Assembly (NCBI GenBank): GCA_035316005.1 | Contig: DATFXK010000236.1 | Span: forward strand, 1 to 6,149 | Direction of reading: 5' to 3' | DNA length: 6,149 nt | From: JALZAA01 sp035316005 | Lineage (GTDB): Bacteria; Actinomycetota; Acidimicrobiia; IMCC26256; JACDBD01 | In this document: positions 5,639 through 6,149 of the stretch, piece after piece | Layout: the number at the start of each line of letters is the position of its first letter | Position numbering within the stretch: position 1 is the first letter of the stretch | The notes under the pieces: generated by a model | Seen by the model: the letters and a program-made list of their open reading frames with translations, nothing else | Told to the model about the DNA's origin: nothing | Databases searched by the model: none | Position numbers and translations under genes: made by a program

Positions 5639-6149
5639 ATGGGCAAGCTCGTCGTGACCGAGTTCGTGACGCTGGACGGGGTGGCACAGGCGCCCGGAGG
5701 GCCCGACGAGGACCGCGACAGCGGCTTCGCGCACGGCGGATGGCAGGCGCCACTGATGGACCAGGAGTCCGACAACGTCTTCGAACAAGCGAAGAGCATG
5801 GACGCCTTGCTCCTCGGCCGAAGGACCTACGAGATCTTCGCCAACTACTGGCCGACCGCTCCGGAGGAGATCCCGTTCACCAGCCTGCTCAACGCTGTCC
5901 CCAAGTACGTGGCCAGCCGCACGCTCGCCGACCCTCTGGACTGGCGGGGCTCGACCGTTGTCAGCGAGTCCATCGCCGAGGGCGTCACCTCTCTCAAGGA
6001 GCGCCACGATGAACTCCACGTCATTGGCAGCCTCGACCTGGTGCAGTCACTGCTGCGCTTCGGCCTTGTCGATCGGCTGGACCTGTGGGTGTACCCGCTG
6101 CTGCTGGGCAGCGGTAAGCAGGTGTTCGGCGACGGGACAGTGCCCACCG
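5639..6149 (+). CDS. Dihydrofolate reductase family protein (RibD C-terminal-like), 3' end outside window
   Basis: The first 170 residues of a NAD(P)H-dependent reductase with the DHFR/RibD_C fold; the frame is still open at the window edge, and about 15-30 residues are probably missing. Landmarks are VVTEFVTLDGVAQAPGGPDE (5-24), the typical opening strand with its TLDG loop; DALLLGRRTYEIFANYWP (55-72), which includes the cofactor-binding LGRRTY motif; KYVASRTL (89-96); LHVIGSLDLVQSLL (126-139), the second nucleotide-binding loop; and LVDRLDLWVYPLLLGSGKQVF (143-163) split by the D-R pair where most relatives have D-E. Such proteins occur widely as stand-alone genes in actinobacteria, and most are not the riboflavin enzyme or true folate reductase. 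Substrate unknown. The start is ATG at 5639 with GAGGAGG in front. Codon choice looks slightly less GC-biased than in the neighbours (TTG, CAA, GAA, CTT and GAT appear), a weak hint of a different history. Confidence 0.88.
   Translation, partial: MGKLVVTEFVTLDGVAQAPGGPDEDRDSGFAHGGWQAPLMDQESDNVFEQAKSMDALLLGRRTYEIFANYWPTAPEEIPFTSLLNAVPKYVASRTLADPLDWRGSTVVSESIAEGVTSLKERHDELHVIGSLDLVQSLLRFGLVDRLDLWVYPLLLGSGKQVFGDGTVPT

Noticed and set aside
1..6149. A defence system, prophage, transposon, CRISPR array or other novel multi-gene system
   Set aside because: No repeats, integrase, transposase, Cas or toxin-antitoxin signatures are visible; the genes are ordinary metabolic and accessory enzymes.

Overview
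This 6.1 kb window is very GC-rich, densely coding, with frequent GTG starts and gene overlaps. Together with the protein flavours (an actinobacterial-type acetyl-CoA synthetase, a short VOC protein, a RibD/DHFR-like reductase) this points to a high-GC actinobacterium. The exact order cannot be read from the sequence. Acidimicrobiia or a related deep lineage is possible but is only a guess.

Layout. (1) Bases 1-413 (+) are the 3' end of nuoN, the last proton-pumping membrane subunit of respiratory complex I. (2) Sixteen bases later a MidA/NDUFAF7-type SAM-dependent methyltransferase starts (430-1593, +). Its ribosome binding site sits in a small hairpin that begins in the nuoN stop codon. (3) The methyltransferase converges on a minus-strand metallo-beta-lactamase-fold gene (2426-1590), and the two stop codons share the palindrome CTAG. 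(4) Upstream of that gene on the minus strand is a 117-aa VOC protein (2869-2516). A strong GC-rich hairpin separates the two. (5) A 153-bp divergent intergenic region with a palindromic operator candidate precedes acetyl-CoA synthetase (3023-4990, +). (6) A HAD phosphatase resembling the 3'-phosphatase domain of polynucleotide kinase follows (4987-5478, +), coupled to acs by a GTGA start/stop overlap. (7) After a 160-bp gap a RibD/DHFR-like reductase begins (5639, +) and runs off the window.

How the genes fit together. The nuoN-methyltransferase pair makes functional sense: the mitochondrial homologue of the methyltransferase (NDUFAF7) modifies a core complex I subunit during assembly. Acs makes acetyl-CoA from acetate and stands apart metabolically from its phosphatase partner. 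The VOC, MBL-fold and reductase genes are small accessory enzymes of unknown substrate.

I see no CRISPR array, RNA gene, insertion sequence, phage module or recognisable defence system. The points most worth a second look are the heavily degenerate metal site of the MBL-fold protein, the complex I/methyltransferase linkage with its hairpin-masked start, the acs-phosphatase coupling, and the palindrome upstream of the VOC gene.
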